A stretch of 64,000 nucleotides of DNA from Halosegnis marinus (GCF_029338355.1 NZ_CP119802.1:1240001-1304000); one strand, 5' to 3'; numbered from the stretch's first letter, positions 24,930 through 34,114 are shown. Notes: a model not told the origin generated them from the sequence alone. Made by a program: numbers and translations.

Positions 24930-25765
24930 AGCGCCTCCAGCAGGTCCGTGTCCCGCACGACGCCGACGAGTTCGTCGCCGTTCATCACGGGCACCTGCTC
25001 GATGTCCTCGGTGATGAACAGCTGGGCGATCTCGGTGGCGGACTTCGAGCGCGAGACGGTGACGAGCGAGTCGGTCATGAACCCCGCGACCGGCTCGGCG
25101 GGTATCTCGACGTTCCGGGTCGGGAGGTACCGCGAGCCGGTCGCCTTGATTCCCTCCCACTTCCAGTCGTCGTCCTCGTCGGCGATGGCGTCGCCGGTCG
25201 ATTCCTCGCCCTCGACGATGCGGGCCACGTCGAGGATGTCCACCTCGGTGAGCATCCCCTCGGGACGGCCCTCGGCGTCGAGGACGACGCCGTACGCCTC
25301 GTCGGCGTAGGCGAGTTCGCGCTCGGCGACGGTGAGCGGCGTCTCGCGGTAGACGGCGTTGACGTCGGTCGCCATCAGCTCGCCGGCCTCGGCGTCGGCG
25401 GCCACCTCGCCGTTCGCCATCGCGCGCACCACGTCGGTGATGGTGACGATGCCCTCGAGGTCGTCGTTCACGACGGGAACGCGCCGCTGGCCCGTCTCGC
25501 GGATGAGCGCGGCGACCTCCGACAGCGGGGTGTCGGCGCTCACGGACTCGACCTCCTCGACGAGCAGGGCCAGCTGGTCCTCGTCGGGCTCCTCGATGAG
25601 CCGCTCGCGGGAGACGAGGCCGCGGAACTCGCCGTTCTCGGCGTTGACGACGGGAATCGACGAGAACTCGTTGTCCTGCAGGCGGTCGAGTACGTCCTCG
25701 CGCGAGCCGGGGACGACGGCCGTCACGAGCGACTCGCGGGGCGTCATGGCGTCTGCGGCGTTCAT
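24926..25765 (-). CDS. protein with four CBS domains
   Basis: The 279-aa protein is built of two Bateman modules. The repeats begin near residues 5 (AADAMTPRESLVTAVVPG), 75 (ESVSADTPLSEVAALI), 130 (AGELMATDVNAVYRETPL) and 225 (VAGFMTDSLVTVSRSKSATEIAQLF). Each ends in the IPVV...GLVS or VPVMN...GVVRD type of strand. CBS pairs bind adenosyl ligands and often sense energy charge. No catalytic domain is attached. It leads an operon with glyS and the dolichol-kinase-like gene. ATG 25765 (MNAADAM) is preferred over an upstream GTG that adds two residues. Confidence 0.88.
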   Translation of the reverse strand: MNAADAMTPRESLVTAVVPGSREDVLDRLQDNEFSSIPVVNAENGEFRGLVSRERLIEEPDEDQLALLVEEVESVSADTPLSEVAALIRETGQRRVPVVNDDLEGIVTITDVVRAMANGEVAADAEAGELMATDVNAVYRETPLTVAERELAYADEAYGVVLDAEGRPEGMLTEVDILDVARIVEGEESTGDAIADEDDDWKWEGIKATGSRYLPTRNVEIPAEPVAGFMTDSLVTVSRSKSATEIAQLFITEDIEQVPVMNGDELVGVVRDTDLLEAL

Positions 25766-25870
25766 AGCCACAACGCCGCGCGCCGCGTACTAAGTCCTTA
25801 CACTTCCGTGGGACGGCGCGACGGGGCCGCCGAGCGGGGGAACGACGGCCGCGACTGTCCATCCGTCAAC

Positions 25871-25878
25871 CTTATGTA
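25871..25878 (+). promoter_or_regulatory. TATA box of the 52-aa protein gene
   Basis: CTTATGTA is centred 28 nt before the ATG at 25902. A GTTAAC hexamer (25885-25890) follows between TATA and the expected leaderless start. Confidence 0.5.
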
Positions 25879-25901
25879 CTTCGTGTTAACTAATCGCAAG
25901 C

Positions 25902-26060
25902 ATGGCTCCGGACTCAGCGGTCACCGGAAGCGCGACCGAACACGGGGAGGTCATGGCGTCCGTCGACGACGGCGCGCTCCTCGTCGCCGATGTCTCGCGG
26001 GACGACGCCTGGCTCTCGATGCCGCGGGAGCAGGCACCGGTCCTCGCGGAGCACTGCTGA
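25902..26060 (+). CDS. small conserved haloarchaeal protein, DUF7556-like
   Basis: The 52-aa protein, too short for many gene callers, is expressed from a clear promoter. The central VDDGALLVADVSRDDAWLSMPREQAPVLAEH resembles a family of 50-60-aa haloarchaeal proteins with a D-D-A-W-[LV]-S core, which I recall as DUF7556. Its function is unknown. Acidic composition and codon use match neighbouring genes. It ends 2 nt before the stop of the convergent DUF5789-like gene. Confidence 0.65.
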   Translation: MAPDSAVTGSATEHGEVMASVDDGALLVADVSRDDAWLSMPREQAPVLAEHC

Positions 26061-26062
26061 GT

Positions 26063-26368
26063 CTACCGCTCGTTCGTGAACGCGTCGTCGAACCGCTCGT
26101 CGCGCCGTAGCTGTGCGGTCAGCGCCTCGCGGGCGGCCTCCGGGTCGTCGAACGCCTCGTACTCGTCGGCCAGCCTGTCGAACGCGTCCGCGAACGTCTC
26201 CGTCTCGTTGGCGAGGTCGAACTCCGTCGCCCGGTACTGGGCCGCGAGGTCGTCGGTGTTCGCCGGGTAGCCGCCCTCGGCGGCCACCTCGTCGAGGACG
26301 CGCTCGATGCGCTCGGCCGGGTCCTCGGTACGCTCGCGCGGGTCGCGGGTCGGGTCGCGGTCGCTCAT
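26063..26368 (-). CDS. DUF5789-like protein, function unknown
   Basis: The 101-aa acidic protein has an N-terminal charged tail (about 1-28). The segment GGYPANTDDLAAQYRATEFDLANETETFADAFDRLADEYEAFDDPEAAREALTAQL (about 32-88) matches the pattern 'YP-T--EL---Y---EI----ET--D-L-----YES-EE-R-AI' of haloarchaeal DUF5789 proteins. These are likely DNA- or RNA-associated small helical proteins, but no function is established. It is separated from the cgi121 gene upstream on the same strand by 46 nt. Confidence 0.65.
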   Translation of the reverse strand: MSDRDPTRDPRERTEDPAERIERVLDEVAAEGGYPANTDDLAAQYRATEFDLANETETFADAFDRLADEYEAFDDPEAAREALTAQLRRDERFDDAFTNER

Positions 26369-26414
26369 GCCACGCGGCGTTCGCCCGCCCGCCTGTTAAG
26401 CGCCGGGGCCGGGA

Positions 26415-26933
26415 CTACCGCTCCACGACCAGCAGCGCGACCCGTTCGAGCACGAGGTCCGCGAGCGTCGCGTCCGTCGCGGCCAGTTCCCGCTCCCCGA
26501 TGCCGAAGAAGTCGCGGACGCGTTCGGGGTCGTACTCGCCCAGCGTCGGCCTCGAGGCGAGCAGGTCGCCCACCGCCGCGGCGGCGGCCGCCTCGTCGCC
26601 CGACCCGTCCGGCGCGGCCGCGACGAGGACGACGGCCGGGGTCTCCCCCTCGCCGACCCCCATCGCCAGCGCGCGGCGTATCTGTCGCCGGCCGGCCGCG
26701 TACAGCAGCACCTCGACGGCCCGGTCGCGGGCGATGCCGTCGCCGCGGGCGCGCTCGCGGTCCGCGAGTTCGAGCGCCCGCCCGAGGTGGCGCGCCGAGA
26801 CGACGAGGCGGGCGTCGAACGCCTGGACCGTGACGCCGTGTTCGTCGCCCACCGCGCCGAGCGCGTCGACGAACGCGTCCGTGTCCGGGAACCGCTCGCC
26901 CCCGACCGTCACCGTGCCCTCGACGAGTTCCAT
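26415..26933 (-). CDS. cgi121: KEOPS complex subunit Cgi121
   Basis: The 172-aa protein has the Cgi121/TPRKB fold. Landmarks are VQAFDARLVVSARHLGRALELADRERARG (about 35-63), the buried VEVLLYAAGRRQIRRALAMGVGEG (about 73-96) and a C-terminal LVLERVALLVVER helix. In KEOPS it binds the Bud32 kinase and tRNA and supports t6A synthesis at position 37. Its ATG overlaps the hel308 stop by one base (26933), an arrangement that links tRNA modification with a DNA helicase. Other KEOPS genes are not in the window. Confidence 0.88.
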   Translation of the reverse strand: MELVEGTVTVGGERFPDTDAFVDALGAVGDEHGVTVQAFDARLVVSARHLGRALELADRERARGDGIARDRAVEVLLYAAGRRQIRRALAMGVGEGETPAVVLVAAAPDGSGDEAAAAAAVGDLLASRPTLGEYDPERVRDFFGIGERELAATDATLADLVLERVALLVVER

Positions 26934-29221
26934 CAGAAGTCACCCAGACTCGCCTGGTCCTCGTCGTCGCCCGTCGCGGGCGTCGCCATCCCCTCCTCGT
27001 CGTCCGCGGGCGCGGCGTCGGGGTCCGGCGTCACGCCGTCCATGTCCGGGTCCCGGTGGCCGGCGTTTTCGAGTACCGTCTCGGCCGTGCGCCGGCGCCC
27101 CTTCAGCGCCGCGAGGACGACCGGCTTCTCGGCGTTGCGCAGTTCCGAGCGCGTCTCGACGCCCGCCTCGAACAGCCGGCGTGCGCGCTTGCGCCCGACG
27201 TTGCGCACGCCCGCGAGGTCGATGAGTTCCTCCCGGACGCCGTACTGGACGCGCTTCTTCGCCTCGCGGACCCCGACGGCGCTGCCGAGGCCGAGTTCGC
27301 CCGCGAGCGACTCCGCCGCGCCGAGGAGCCACTCCGCCGTGTCCACCTTCCCGCGGATGTCGCCCGGGCCGACGCCGTAGCGGTCGGTGATGCGGTCCTC
27401 GTCCGTCTCCGAGGCCCAGTCCTCCAGCAGCATCGCGGTCTTGAGCGCCGAGAGCCAGTCGTCGAACCGCGACTCCTCGAACTCCGAGGGGGTGTCGCCG
27501 GGCAGTTCGCCCTCGCGCTCGTACGCCTCCATCGTGAACTCCTCGCGCTCCCCCGACCGGAGGTAGAGCTGGTACATGTCGGGCGTGCGGCAGACGAGGT
27601 GGTAGAGGCCGAGCGCGGAGGGGTCGTCGGCGTCGCGCAGGCCGTCGATTATCGTCGCCGCGCTCATCGGGTCGAGGTAGAGTCGCGAGACGGTGTGGCC
27701 GAGGGCGGTAGCCTGAAGGCGCCCAGAATCGGTCTCCTCGATGAAGTCGTTCACGCGCAGGTACGCGAGCATGTCGTCCATCACCCGGTCGAGCCGGCCC
27801 TGTTCGTCGGTCTGGGCGGCGTACAGCGTCCCTTCGAGGAACTCCCGGAGGGAGTCGCGCGAGTCGGCGAAGCCCGACGCGATGGTGGCGAGCAGGTGGG
27901 TCCGCATCGCCGGCTCCGCGGCCAGTTTCGAGCGAACCGGCTCCGGGTCGGCCCACACGTACCGCTCGAACAGTTCGTCCAGTTCGTCGTGGCTGTTCGC
28001 GAGCAGGACGGCCTCGCCGTAGGGGTCCATCCCCGGTCGGCCGGCCCGGCCCATCATCTGGTGGACTTCCAGGACCGAGAGCGGCTTCATCCCGCCCGCG
28101 TCCCCCGAGTAGCGCCGCCAGTCGCGCACGACCACCCGCCGCGAGGGGGTGTTCACGCCGGCCGCGAGCGTCGGCGTCGCGCAGACGCACTTCACCAGGC
28201 GGTCGCGGAAGGCGTCCTCCACGAGTTCGCGGTGGCGCGGCGCGAGGCCGGCGTGGTGGAAGGCCGCGCCCTTCGCCACGGCGTCGGCGAGGTCGTCGCT
28301 CGTCTCGGCGTCGGAGACGCCGCGTATCTCCTCGGCTATCTCGTCCAGGGCGGCGAGTTCGTCGCCGTCGAGTTCCCCCGAGGTGACGTTCGCCAGCCGC
28401 CGGGCCGCGGCCTCGGCGTTGCGCCGGGAGTTGACGAAGACGAGCGCGGAGCCGCCCTCCTCGACCACCTCGCCGTCCTCCGTCGTGTCGCGGAGCGTGT
28501 CGCGGACGATGGCGGCGGTCGGCTTCTCCGAGGACTGCACCCGCAGTTCCTCCTGCGTCCCGTCGTCGAAGTGGAGCGCCTGCCCGTAGTGGACCCCCTT
28601 CCGGAGGTCGATGGGTCGCCACGAGGAGTCCACGAGTTCGGCGTCGAGCCACTCGGCGAGTTCGCCGGCGTTGCCGATGGTCGCGGAGAGCGCGACGACC
28701 TGCAGGGCGGGGTTGCGCGACCGGAGTTTCGCGAGCGTCACTTCGAGGGTGGGGCCGCGGTTCGGGTCGTCCACGAGGTGGACCTCGTCGGCGACGACGC
28801 AGTCGAGGCGGTCGAGCCACGGCGCGCCGTTGCGCACGAGCGAGTCCACCTTCTCGGAGGTGGCGACGACGATGTCCTTCTCGGCGAGCCACTCCCCGTC
28901 GGAGTCGTAGTTGCCCGTCGAGACGCCGACGGAGACGCCGTACTGCTCGAACTGCTCGAACTCGGCCTTCTTCTCGGAGGCGAGCGCGCGAAGCGGGACG
29001 ATGTACAGCGCCTTGCCGCCGTTGCGGGCGGCCGCCAGCATGGCCAGCGTCGCGATGAGGGTCTTCCCCGACGCCGTCGGGATGGAGGCGACGAGCGAGT
29101 CCCCCTCGGTGACGCCGGCCTCGACCGCCGCGGCCTGCGGCGGGTACAGCGAGTCGATGCCGTCGGCCCGGAGGTGGTCGGGGAGCCACTCCGGCACCGC
29201 GGGCACGTCGGAGACGTCCAT
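26933..29221 (-). CDS. hel308: ATP-dependent DNA helicase Hel308
   Basis: The 762-aa Ski2-like SF2 helicase unwinds lagging strands at stalled forks. Walker A PTASGKT lies at 48-54 and the DEVH box at 145-148. The SATIGN motif III follows at about 178-183, and motif [11 protein letters not shown] is present. A winged helix, a ratchet domain (about 500-650) and a C-terminal helix-hairpin-helix with [17 protein letters not shown] complete it. An acidic tail follows, ending in [11 protein letters not shown]. The final QASLGDF resembles a PCNA-interaction (PIP) box, which would be expected of a fork-acting helicase. TATA GATTTAAACC is at 29245-29254. Confidence 0.95.
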   Translation of the reverse strand: MDVSDVPAVPEWLPDHLRADGIDSLYPPQAAAVEAGVTEGDSLVASIPTASGKTLIATLAMLAAARNGGKALYIVPLRALASEKKAEFEQFEQYGVSVGVSTGNYDSDGEWLAEKDIVVATSEKVDSLVRNGAPWLDRLDCVVADEVHLVDDPNRGPTLEVTLAKLRSRNPALQVVALSATIGNAGELAEWLDAELVDSSWRPIDLRKGVHYGQALHFDDGTQEELRVQSSEKPTAAIVRDTLRDTTEDGEVVEEGGSALVFVNSRRNAEAAARRLANVTSGELDGDELAALDEIAEEIRGVSDAETSDDLADAVAKGAAFHHAGLAPRHRELVEDAFRDRLVKCVCATPTLAAGVNTPSRRVVVRDWRRYSGDAGGMKPLSVLEVHQMMGRAGRPGMDPYGEAVLLANSHDELDELFERYVWADPEPVRSKLAAEPAMRTHLLATIASGFADSRDSLREFLEGTLYAAQTDEQGRLDRVMDDMLAYLRVNDFIEETDSGRLQATALGHTVSRLYLDPMSAATIIDGLRDADDPSALGLYHLVCRTPDMYQLYLRSGEREEFTMEAYEREGELPGDTPSEFEESRFDDWLSALKTAMLLEDWASETDEDRITDRYGVGPGDIRGKVDTAEWLLGAAESLAGELGLGSAVGVREAKKRVQYGVREELIDLAGVRNVGRKRARRLFEAGVETRSELRNAEKPVVLAALKGRRRTAETVLENAGHRDPDMDGVTPDPDAAPADDEEGMATPATGDDEDQASLGDF

Positions 29222-29244
29222 TGGCGACGGCTAGCGCGGCCTCC

Positions 29245-29254
29245 GATTTAAACC
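29245..29254 (-). promoter_or_regulatory. TATA box of hel308-cgi121
   Basis: GGTTTAAATC on the minus strand is centred 28 nt from the hel308 ATG. Confidence 0.6.
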
Positions 29255-29304
29255 GTCGTTCGTCGGCCCGTCAGGTCTTTGCCCGCCCGCCGTGTCGCCG
29301 GGGT

Positions 29305-29556
29305 ATGCGCATCGAGTACGACCGCGACACCTGCATCGGGATGTTCCAGTGCGTCGCGGAGTGGGACGCGTTCGAGCGGGACGAGACGGCCGGCAAGGCC
29401 GTGCTGTCGGGGAGCGAGGAGGTCGAGGCCGACTGGGGCGACGACGTGAGGGTCCGCGAGGTCGCGGAGGGGGAGGAACTGGACGCGAAGTTCGCGGCGC
29501 GGTCGTGTCCGGTCGACGCCATCCGGGTGTACGACGGCGACGAGCGCGTCGTCTGA
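29305..29556 (+). CDS. ferredoxin with a single three-cysteine Fe-S site
   Basis: The 83-aa ferredoxin has C10-x5-C16 and C68-P, three cysteines only, which suits a [3Fe-4S] cluster. The usual middle Cys of a [4Fe-4S] C-x2-C-x2-C site is replaced. Between the halves lies an acidic insert typical of halophiles (GSEEVEADWGDDVRVREVAEGEE). ATG 29305 is chosen because the first 28 upstream codons lack ferredoxin sequence. It probably serves as an electron donor to an oxygenase or P450-type partner, none of which is nearby. Confidence 0.85.
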   Translation: MRIEYDRDTCIGMFQCVAEWDAFERDETAGKAVLSGSEEVEADWGDDVRVREVAEGEELDAKFAARSCPVDAIRVYDGDERVV

Positions 29557-29571
29557 GCGCCGGCACAACCG

Positions 29572-29578
29572 TTATATA
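29572..29578 (+). promoter_or_regulatory. strong TATA box before the 33-aa gene
   Basis: TTATATA is one of the best TATA matches in the window, centred 29 nt before ATG 29604. It is the main argument that the short ORF is transcribed. Confidence 0.6.
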
Positions 29579-29603
29579 CGATACTCGTGATGAATCCGGT
29601 AGT

Positions 29604-29705
29604 ATGTCCCGCAGTCACCGCGACCGCGACGTCGGCACGCACGTCGAGGAGTGGGCCGGCTTCGTCGGCACGGGAGTAACGGCCGACGAGGACCGCGACG
29701 AGTAG
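29604..29705 (+). CDS. 33-aa small protein, function unknown
   Basis: The ORF encodes MSRSHRDRDVGTHVEEW... ending in TADEDRDE. It has a basic/His-rich N-terminus, a short hydrophobic patch (WAGFVGTGV, about 20-28) and an acidic tail, with no cysteine. It has a strong TATA at leaderless spacing and ends 3 nt before the stop of convergent mdh. I recognise no family. It could also be the short open start of a non-coding transcript. Confidence 0.45.
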   Translation: MSRSHRDRDVGTHVEEWAGFVGTGVTADEDRDE

Positions 29706-29708
29706 CCG

Positions 29709-30623
29709 TTACGCGATCTCGTCGTACTGCTCGGAGAGCTTCTCGGCCGCCTCGTCCATCAGTTCGCGCTCGTAGTCGTCGAGTTCCCACTCCACGACCT
29801 CCTCGACGCCGTTCGAGCCGAGCTTGACGGGGACGCCGAAGGCGGTGTCCTCGTAGCCGAACTCGCCGTCGAGCGCCAGCGACCCGGGCAGCACCGCGCC
29901 CGTGTCGTTCAGGATGGCCTCGACCATGTGGGCGACGCCGGTCGCCGGCCCCCACTGGGTCGCGCCCTTCCGGGAGATGACGTCCATCGCGGACTCCTGG
30001 AGGTCGCCGAGTATCTCCTCGCGCTCGTCGGGCGAGAACTCGGGGTCGCGACCGTCGACGCGGACCTTCGAGAAGACCGGGACCTGCGCGTCGCCGTGCT
30101 CGCCCAGAATCGTCGCCTCGACGTTCTTCACGGGGACGTCGAACCGCTCGGAGAGGACGTAGCGGAACCGCGCGGAGTCGAGGCGGCCGCCGAAGCCGAC
30201 CACCTTGTGGCGGTCGCGGTCGCCGGCCTCGTACAGGTGGCGGTTGAGCAGGTCCACCGGGTTCGAGGTCGTCACCGAGACGAAGTCGTCGTTGTACTCG
30301 GCGATGGAGGCGCCGATGTCCTCCATGATGGGCGCGTTGTCGCCCGCGAGATCGATGCGCGTCTGGCCCTCCTTGCGCGGGATGCCCGCGGTGATGACGA
30401 CCACGTCGGAGCCCTCGGTGGCCGAGTAGTCGCCCTGTCGGACGACGGTGTTGGAGTCGTAGGCGATGCCGTGGTTCGTGTCCGCCGCCTGCCCGACGGT
30501 CTTCTCCTCCATGTCCGGGATGTCCACGAAGACGAGTTCGTCGACGACGTCGCGGAGCGCGAGGTTGTAGCCAGCGGCGGCCCCGACGGTGCCGGCGGCG
30601 CCGATGATGCTAACCTTAGCCAT
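29709..30623 (-). CDS. mdh: malate dehydrogenase
   Basis: The 304-aa protein belongs to the LDH-like malate dehydrogenases of haloarchaea and catalyses malate + NAD+ = oxaloacetate + NADH. The NAD loop G8-AA-G11-TV-G14 is followed by VFVDIPD, whose Asp selects NAD. Substrate-binding [10 protein letters not shown] (about 80-89) supplies R83 and R89, and TSNPVDLL and the catalytic H in [10 protein letters not shown] are present. TATA GATTAAAC lies at 30651-30658. It faces the amidohydrolase gene's 3' end upstream. Confidence 0.96.
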   Translation of the reverse strand: MAKVSIIGAAGTVGAAAGYNLALRDVVDELVFVDIPDMEEKTVGQAADTNHGIAYDSNTVVRQGDYSATEGSDVVVITAGIPRKEGQTRIDLAGDNAPIMEDIGASIAEYNDDFVSVTTSNPVDLLNRHLYEAGDRDRHKVVGFGGRLDSARFRYVLSERFDVPVKNVEATILGEHGDAQVPVFSKVRVDGRDPEFSPDEREEILGDLQESAMDVISRKGATQWGPATGVAHMVEAILNDTGAVLPGSLALDGEFGYEDTAFGVPVKLGSNGVEEVVEWELDDYERELMDEAAEKLSEQYDEIA

Positions 30624-30650
30624 AGTCGTCCGGGGAGTCGGTCGGTCCGC

Positions 30651-30658
30651 GATTAAAC
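30651..30658 (-). promoter_or_regulatory. TATA box of mdh
   Basis: GTTTAATC on the minus strand lies 28-35 nt from the mdh ATG. Confidence 0.5.
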
Positions 30659-30735
30659 GCTTCGAAAGCGTAGTTCCTGCCGCACGAGGCGTCAGCGGAG
30701 CGAACGCTCCCGAACGCCGAGCGTGCCGTCGCCCC

Positions 30736-31932
30736 CTACCGCACCCGTTCGCCGCCCTTGTACACCGCGTCCACGTCGTACACGTGGTCGATGTCGTCGC
30801 GCGGGTCGCCGCCGAGCGCGAGGAAGTCGGCGTGGTTCCCCTCGGCGAGGCCGCCCACGTCGTCGGGTATCGTCCGGCCCGCCACGCTCGTCGCGGCCGC
30901 GACGGCCTCCGTCGGGGTGAAGCCGACCTCCGAGACGAGCAGTTCGAGTTCGAGCGCGTTCTCGCCGTGGGGAATCAGGTCCGGGCCGATGAAGTCCGTC
31001 CCCGCGGCGATGGGGACGCCCGCGGCCTTCGCCCGGCGGACGGACTCGAAGTGGGCCTGTTGTGCCGCGCGCGCCTTCCGCAGGCCGTGTTCGGGGACGC
31101 CGTGGTCCTCCCCCTTCGTGACGATGCGGTGCATGATTGCGAGCGTCGGGACGAACGTCGCGCCCGTCTCCTCGAACAGGTCGAGACACTCGTCGTCGAT
31201 GTGGAAGCCGTGCTCGATGGTGTCGACCCCGTTCTCCAGCGCGCGCTTGATACCCGGCGCCCCCTGCGCGTGGCTGGCGACGGGCATCCCGACGCGGTGG
31301 GCCTCTTCCACGAGCGCGGCCACCTCCTCGTCGGTGAACTGCGCCTCCGTCGGGGAGTCCTTCTCCGAGAGGACACCCCCCGTGGTCATTATCTTCAGGA
31401 GGTCCGCGCCCTCGCGGTGGCGCTCGCGGGCGACCCGGCGGCACTCGTCGGCCCCGTCCGCGAGCGTGGAGATGCCCGCGCCGTCCTTCACCCACTCCCG
31501 GGGAAGCATGTGGAGGTCGCCGTGGCCCCCGGTCTGTGAGATGGAGAGCCCGGAGGTGTAGACGCGCGGCCCCTCGACCTCGCCGGCGTCGATGGCGTTG
31601 CGCACTCCGATGGCCACGTCCGACCCCACGTCGCGGACCGTCGTGAAGCCCGCGTCGAGCAGTTTCCCGGCGTCGGCGACGGCGTTGGCCGCGCTCTCGG
31701 CCGTGGTCCCCGCGACCCAGTCCATCGGGTCCATCGAGCGCCCGCCCTTCAGGTGGAGGTGCGCGTCCACGAACCCCGGCGTCACCACCTCCCCGGAGAG
31801 GTCCACGCGGTCGCCATCGGCCGCGACCTCGTCGCGCGTCCCGACGGCCGTCACCCGGCCCTCGGAGACGGCGAACCGTCCGTCCTCGACGACTTCCCCG
31901 CCCGTGAACAGCGTTCCGCAGTCGACGTACAT
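30736..31932 (-). CDS. metal-dependent amidohydrolase (imidazolonepropionase/prolidase-like)
   Basis: The 398-aa amidohydrolase has the metal-binding H-x-H ([10 protein letters not shown], about 58-67) and a lysine strand in [10 protein letters not shown] later His in SHAQG and EHGFHIDD, and a C-terminal Asp region [25 protein letters not shown] complete the site. It resembles the imidazolonepropionase-like/Xaa-Pro dipeptidase group that cleaves cyclic or proline-containing amides. The ATG at 31932 gives MYVDCG; an ATG nine codons upstream would place the start before the TATA-derived transcript. TATA GCATATAGC at 31956-31964 gives it its own promoter. Confidence 0.85.
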   Translation of the reverse strand: MYVDCGTLFTGGEVVEDGRFAVSEGRVTAVGTRDEVAADGDRVDLSGEVVTPGFVDAHLHLKGGRSMDPMDWVAGTTAESAANAVADAGKLLDAGFTTVRDVGSDVAIGVRNAIDAGEVEGPRVYTSGLSISQTGGHGDLHMLPREWVKDGAGISTLADGADECRRVARERHREGADLLKIMTTGGVLSEKDSPTEAQFTDEEVAALVEEAHRVGMPVASHAQGAPGIKRALENGVDTIEHGFHIDDECLDLFEETGATFVPTLAIMHRIVTKGEDHGVPEHGLRKARAAQQAHFESVRRAKAAGVPIAAGTDFIGPDLIPHGENALELELLVSEVGFTPTEAVAAATSVAGRTIPDDVGGLAEGNHADFLALGGDPRDDIDHVYDVDAVYKGGERVR

Positions 31933-31955
31933 ACCGTCGGGTCGGGACGCCGGCC

Positions 31956-31964
31956 GCATATAGC
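31956..31964 (-). promoter_or_regulatory. TATA box of the amidohydrolase gene
   Basis: GCTATATGC on the minus strand is centred 28 nt from ATG 31932. It separates this gene from the nmd3-taw2 pair upstream. Confidence 0.55.
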
Positions 31965-31970
31965 CCCCTG

Positions 31971-32969
31971 TCAGTCGACTATCGCGTCCACGACGACGTG
32001 TTCGACCCCCGGCGCGTGGCTCTTGACGACCCGGCGGTCGCCCACTTCGACCCCGCGCCCGCGCTCGCCAGCGACGGATTCGAGGCGGGACACGGGGTGC
32101 GCCCAGGGGTCGGACTCGGGCGTCGTCGCGTGGAGGTGGACCGTCCCGCCGGGCGCGAGCGCGTCGAGCGCGGCGTCGAGGTAGTCGGGGGCGTCGTAGT
32201 AGCCCATCACGACGCGGTCGGCCGCGGCGTCCACGTCGCGACAGTCCGCGCGGAACGCCGAGACGCGGTCCTCGACGCCGTTGAGGACGGCGTTCTCGAC
32301 GAGGTAGCGGTAGGCGGTCGGGTTCACCTCGACGGCAGTCACGTCGGCGCCGGCCCGCGCCATCGGGAGCGTGAAGTAGCCGATACCGGCGAACATGTCG
32401 AGGACGCGCTCGTCGGGCGCGACGACCTCGCCCATGCGGACCCGTTCCGCCTGGTTGCCGGGCGAGAACATCGTCTCCGCGAGGTCGAGCGCGTACCGCG
32501 TGCCGTGTTCCGTGTGGACGACCTCGGTGTCGCCGAGGCCCGCCAACACCTCCACGTCGGGTTCGCGGTGCTCGCCCGCGATACCGTGCGACAGCAGCAC
32601 CGTGTCGGCCTCGCCGTGGAGCTCCAGCAGGGCCTCGCCGACCTCGTCGGGCCGGGGGAGCGACTCCTCGCGCGCGCGAACGAGAACACACGTCCCGACC
32701 ACCGCCCACGACGCGGGCGCGCGGTCGAGTTCGTCGTCGGTCCACCCCCGCGCCGCGAGCAGGTCGCGCAGGTCGCGGTTGCGCGGCGGGAGGTCGGTCT
32801 CTACGACTTCCAGCACGTCGACGCGCTCCGGGGGCGCGGTGACCGGCACGGCGACGCCCTCGCCGTAGGGGCGCACGGAGCGGCTGTCGTCGTAGACGCC
32901 CTCGGCGGCGAGCGCGTCCATCGCGGTCTCGGCGCGCTCCCGCTCGACGACCGCCGCCAGGTCAGACAT
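31971..32969 (-). CDS. taw2: tRNA wybutosine-pathway aminocarboxypropyltransferase, Taw2-like (Trm5/TYW2 family)
   Basis: The 332-aa protein has an N-terminal THUMP-like/D1 region and a class I SAM fold. Motif I is LDMFAGIGYFTLPMA (about 190-204), followed by AVEVNPTAYRYLVEN (about 212-226). The discriminating segment reads VVMGYYDAPDYLDAAL (about 255-270). 'MGY' is the TYW2/Taw2 form, whereas Trm5 methyltransferases have an N-x-P-type motif, so aminocarboxypropyl transfer to G37-derived imG-14 in tRNA-Phe is the likelier reaction. It overlaps the end of nmd3 by 8 nt. Confidence 0.85.
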   Translation of the reverse strand: MSDLAAVVERERAETAMDALAAEGVYDDSRSVRPYGEGVAVPVTAPPERVDVLEVVETDLPPRNRDLRDLLAARGWTDDELDRAPASWAVVGTCVLVRAREESLPRPDEVGEALLELHGEADTVLLSHGIAGEHREPDVEVLAGLGDTEVVHTEHGTRYALDLAETMFSPGNQAERVRMGEVVAPDERVLDMFAGIGYFTLPMARAGADVTAVEVNPTAYRYLVENAVLNGVEDRVSAFRADCRDVDAAADRVVMGYYDAPDYLDAALDALAPGGTVHLHATTPESDPWAHPVSRLESVAGERGRGVEVGDRRVVKSHAPGVEHVVVDAIVD

Positions 32970-34083
32970 CCTCGGCGTCCTCGGGGAGGACGTGGAGGCC
33001 CGCCCGCGAGCGGAGCACGGGCACCTCGTCGGCGTCGGGGTCCATGTAGTCGGGCCGCGGGACGGTCTTCGTCTCGAACGTCTCGGGGTCGAGCACCTGC
33101 ACGGCGCGGGCGTCCTCGACGGCCACGACGGTCGTGTCCTCGGCGTCCTCTCGGGTGCCGAGCTTCCGACCCTCGGGCGCGATGCCCTCCTCGTGGCTCG
33201 CTTCGTAGCGCTCGCCCGTCTCGACGCGGACGCCCTTCAGGTTCCCGTGGGCGCTCGTCACGAGGACGGGGCCGTCCCCGTCGTCGAGGTCGACCACGTC
33301 GCCGGGGGTGAACTCCGGCAGGCGCGCGACGAACGTCACCCGGTACAGTTCGTTGCCGTCGCCGTCCTCGGTGGTGAGCGTCTCGGCCGCCGAGACGTTC
33401 CCGCCGAACTCGCGGACGATGCGGTGGGCGATGGCCTCGCCCATCTGGTTCGCGCTGATCTTCATGTTCAGGCCGCTGGACTCCCGGACCGCGCTCGTGA
33501 TGAACGCGTTCCGGTCGCCGGTGGCCTCCCGCTCGGCGATGTAGTCGCGGGCGATCTCCTCGGCGCGGTCCATCTCGGCGTCGGTGGGGGTGCGGTTCGT
33601 CCCCCGGACCTGCACCAGCGCGTTCCAGTAGTCGCCGGCGATGCGGCCGCAGCGGTCGCAGGTCCCCCGCGCGATGTACACGGGGACGACCACCGTCTCC
33701 TGGAGCGGCGTGTCGCGGATGAATCCCGTGAACGTCGCGTGCATCCGGATGGTGTTCTGGTCCACCTGCTCGGGGTCGACGCCCCACGTCACGTCGCGCG
33801 CGTCGACGTGGACCCCAAGCCGGTCGGCGGTCTCGTCGACGGCCACGTCGGTGTAGTCGTCGGCGTCCACGTCCACCCAGCGGTTGCCGCGGTGGACCGC
33901 GCCGCACTGGGAACACACCTGGACCTCGATGCGGTCGGGCGCGTCCACGAGTTCGAAGTCCGCGAAGTAGCAGTCGTCACAGAGGACGGCGTCGGGGTCG
34001 CTCGGCCCGCCCGGCAGGTCGGCGTCGGGCGGGCGCTCCACCGGGTCGCCACACCGGGGACAGAACTGCCGTGACTCGCTCAT
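32962..34083 (-). CDS. nmd3: NMD3-related ribosome-export/quality factor
   Basis: The 373-aa protein has the archaeal NMD3 layout. Four zinc-binding cysteine pairs are present: FCPRCG, LCDDCY, VCSQCGAVHRGNRW and GTCDRCGR (last at about 145-153). An alpha/beta body carries FGGNVSAAETLTTEDGDGNELYRVTFVARLPEFTPGDVV, where an OB-like domain starts. In eukaryotes NMD3 exports the 60S subunit; in archaea a role in large-subunit maturation is presumed. The ATG at 34083 is chosen; the frame continues 199 codons upstream only as an antisense shadow of the ggt gene. It is followed by taw2 with an 8-nt overlap. Confidence 0.92.
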   Translation of the reverse strand: MSESRQFCPRCGDPVERPPDADLPGGPSDPDAVLCDDCYFADFELVDAPDRIEVQVCSQCGAVHRGNRWVDVDADDYTDVAVDETADRLGVHVDARDVTWGVDPEQVDQNTIRMHATFTGFIRDTPLQETVVVPVYIARGTCDRCGRIAGDYWNALVQVRGTNRTPTDAEMDRAEEIARDYIAEREATGDRNAFITSAVRESSGLNMKISANQMGEAIAHRIVREFGGNVSAAETLTTEDGDGNELYRVTFVARLPEFTPGDVVDLDDGDGPVLVTSAHGNLKGVRVETGERYEASHEEGIAPEGRKLGTREDAEDTTVVAVEDARAVQVLDPETFETKTVPRPDYMDPDADEVPVLRSRAGLHVLPEDAEDV

Positions 34084-34106
34084 TACCCGTTCTGGTGCGT
34101 TCTCGC

Positions 34107-34114
34107 GTTTAAAG
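34107..34114 (-). promoter_or_regulatory. TATA box of nmd3-taw2
   Basis: CTTTAAAC on the minus strand is centred 27 nt from ATG 34083. Confidence 0.55.

Noticed and set aside
27056-29251. A 731-codon plus-strand frame opposite hel308
   Set aside because: Antisense shadow with arginine/valine-rich low-complexity sequence; hel308 on the other strand has all helicase motifs.
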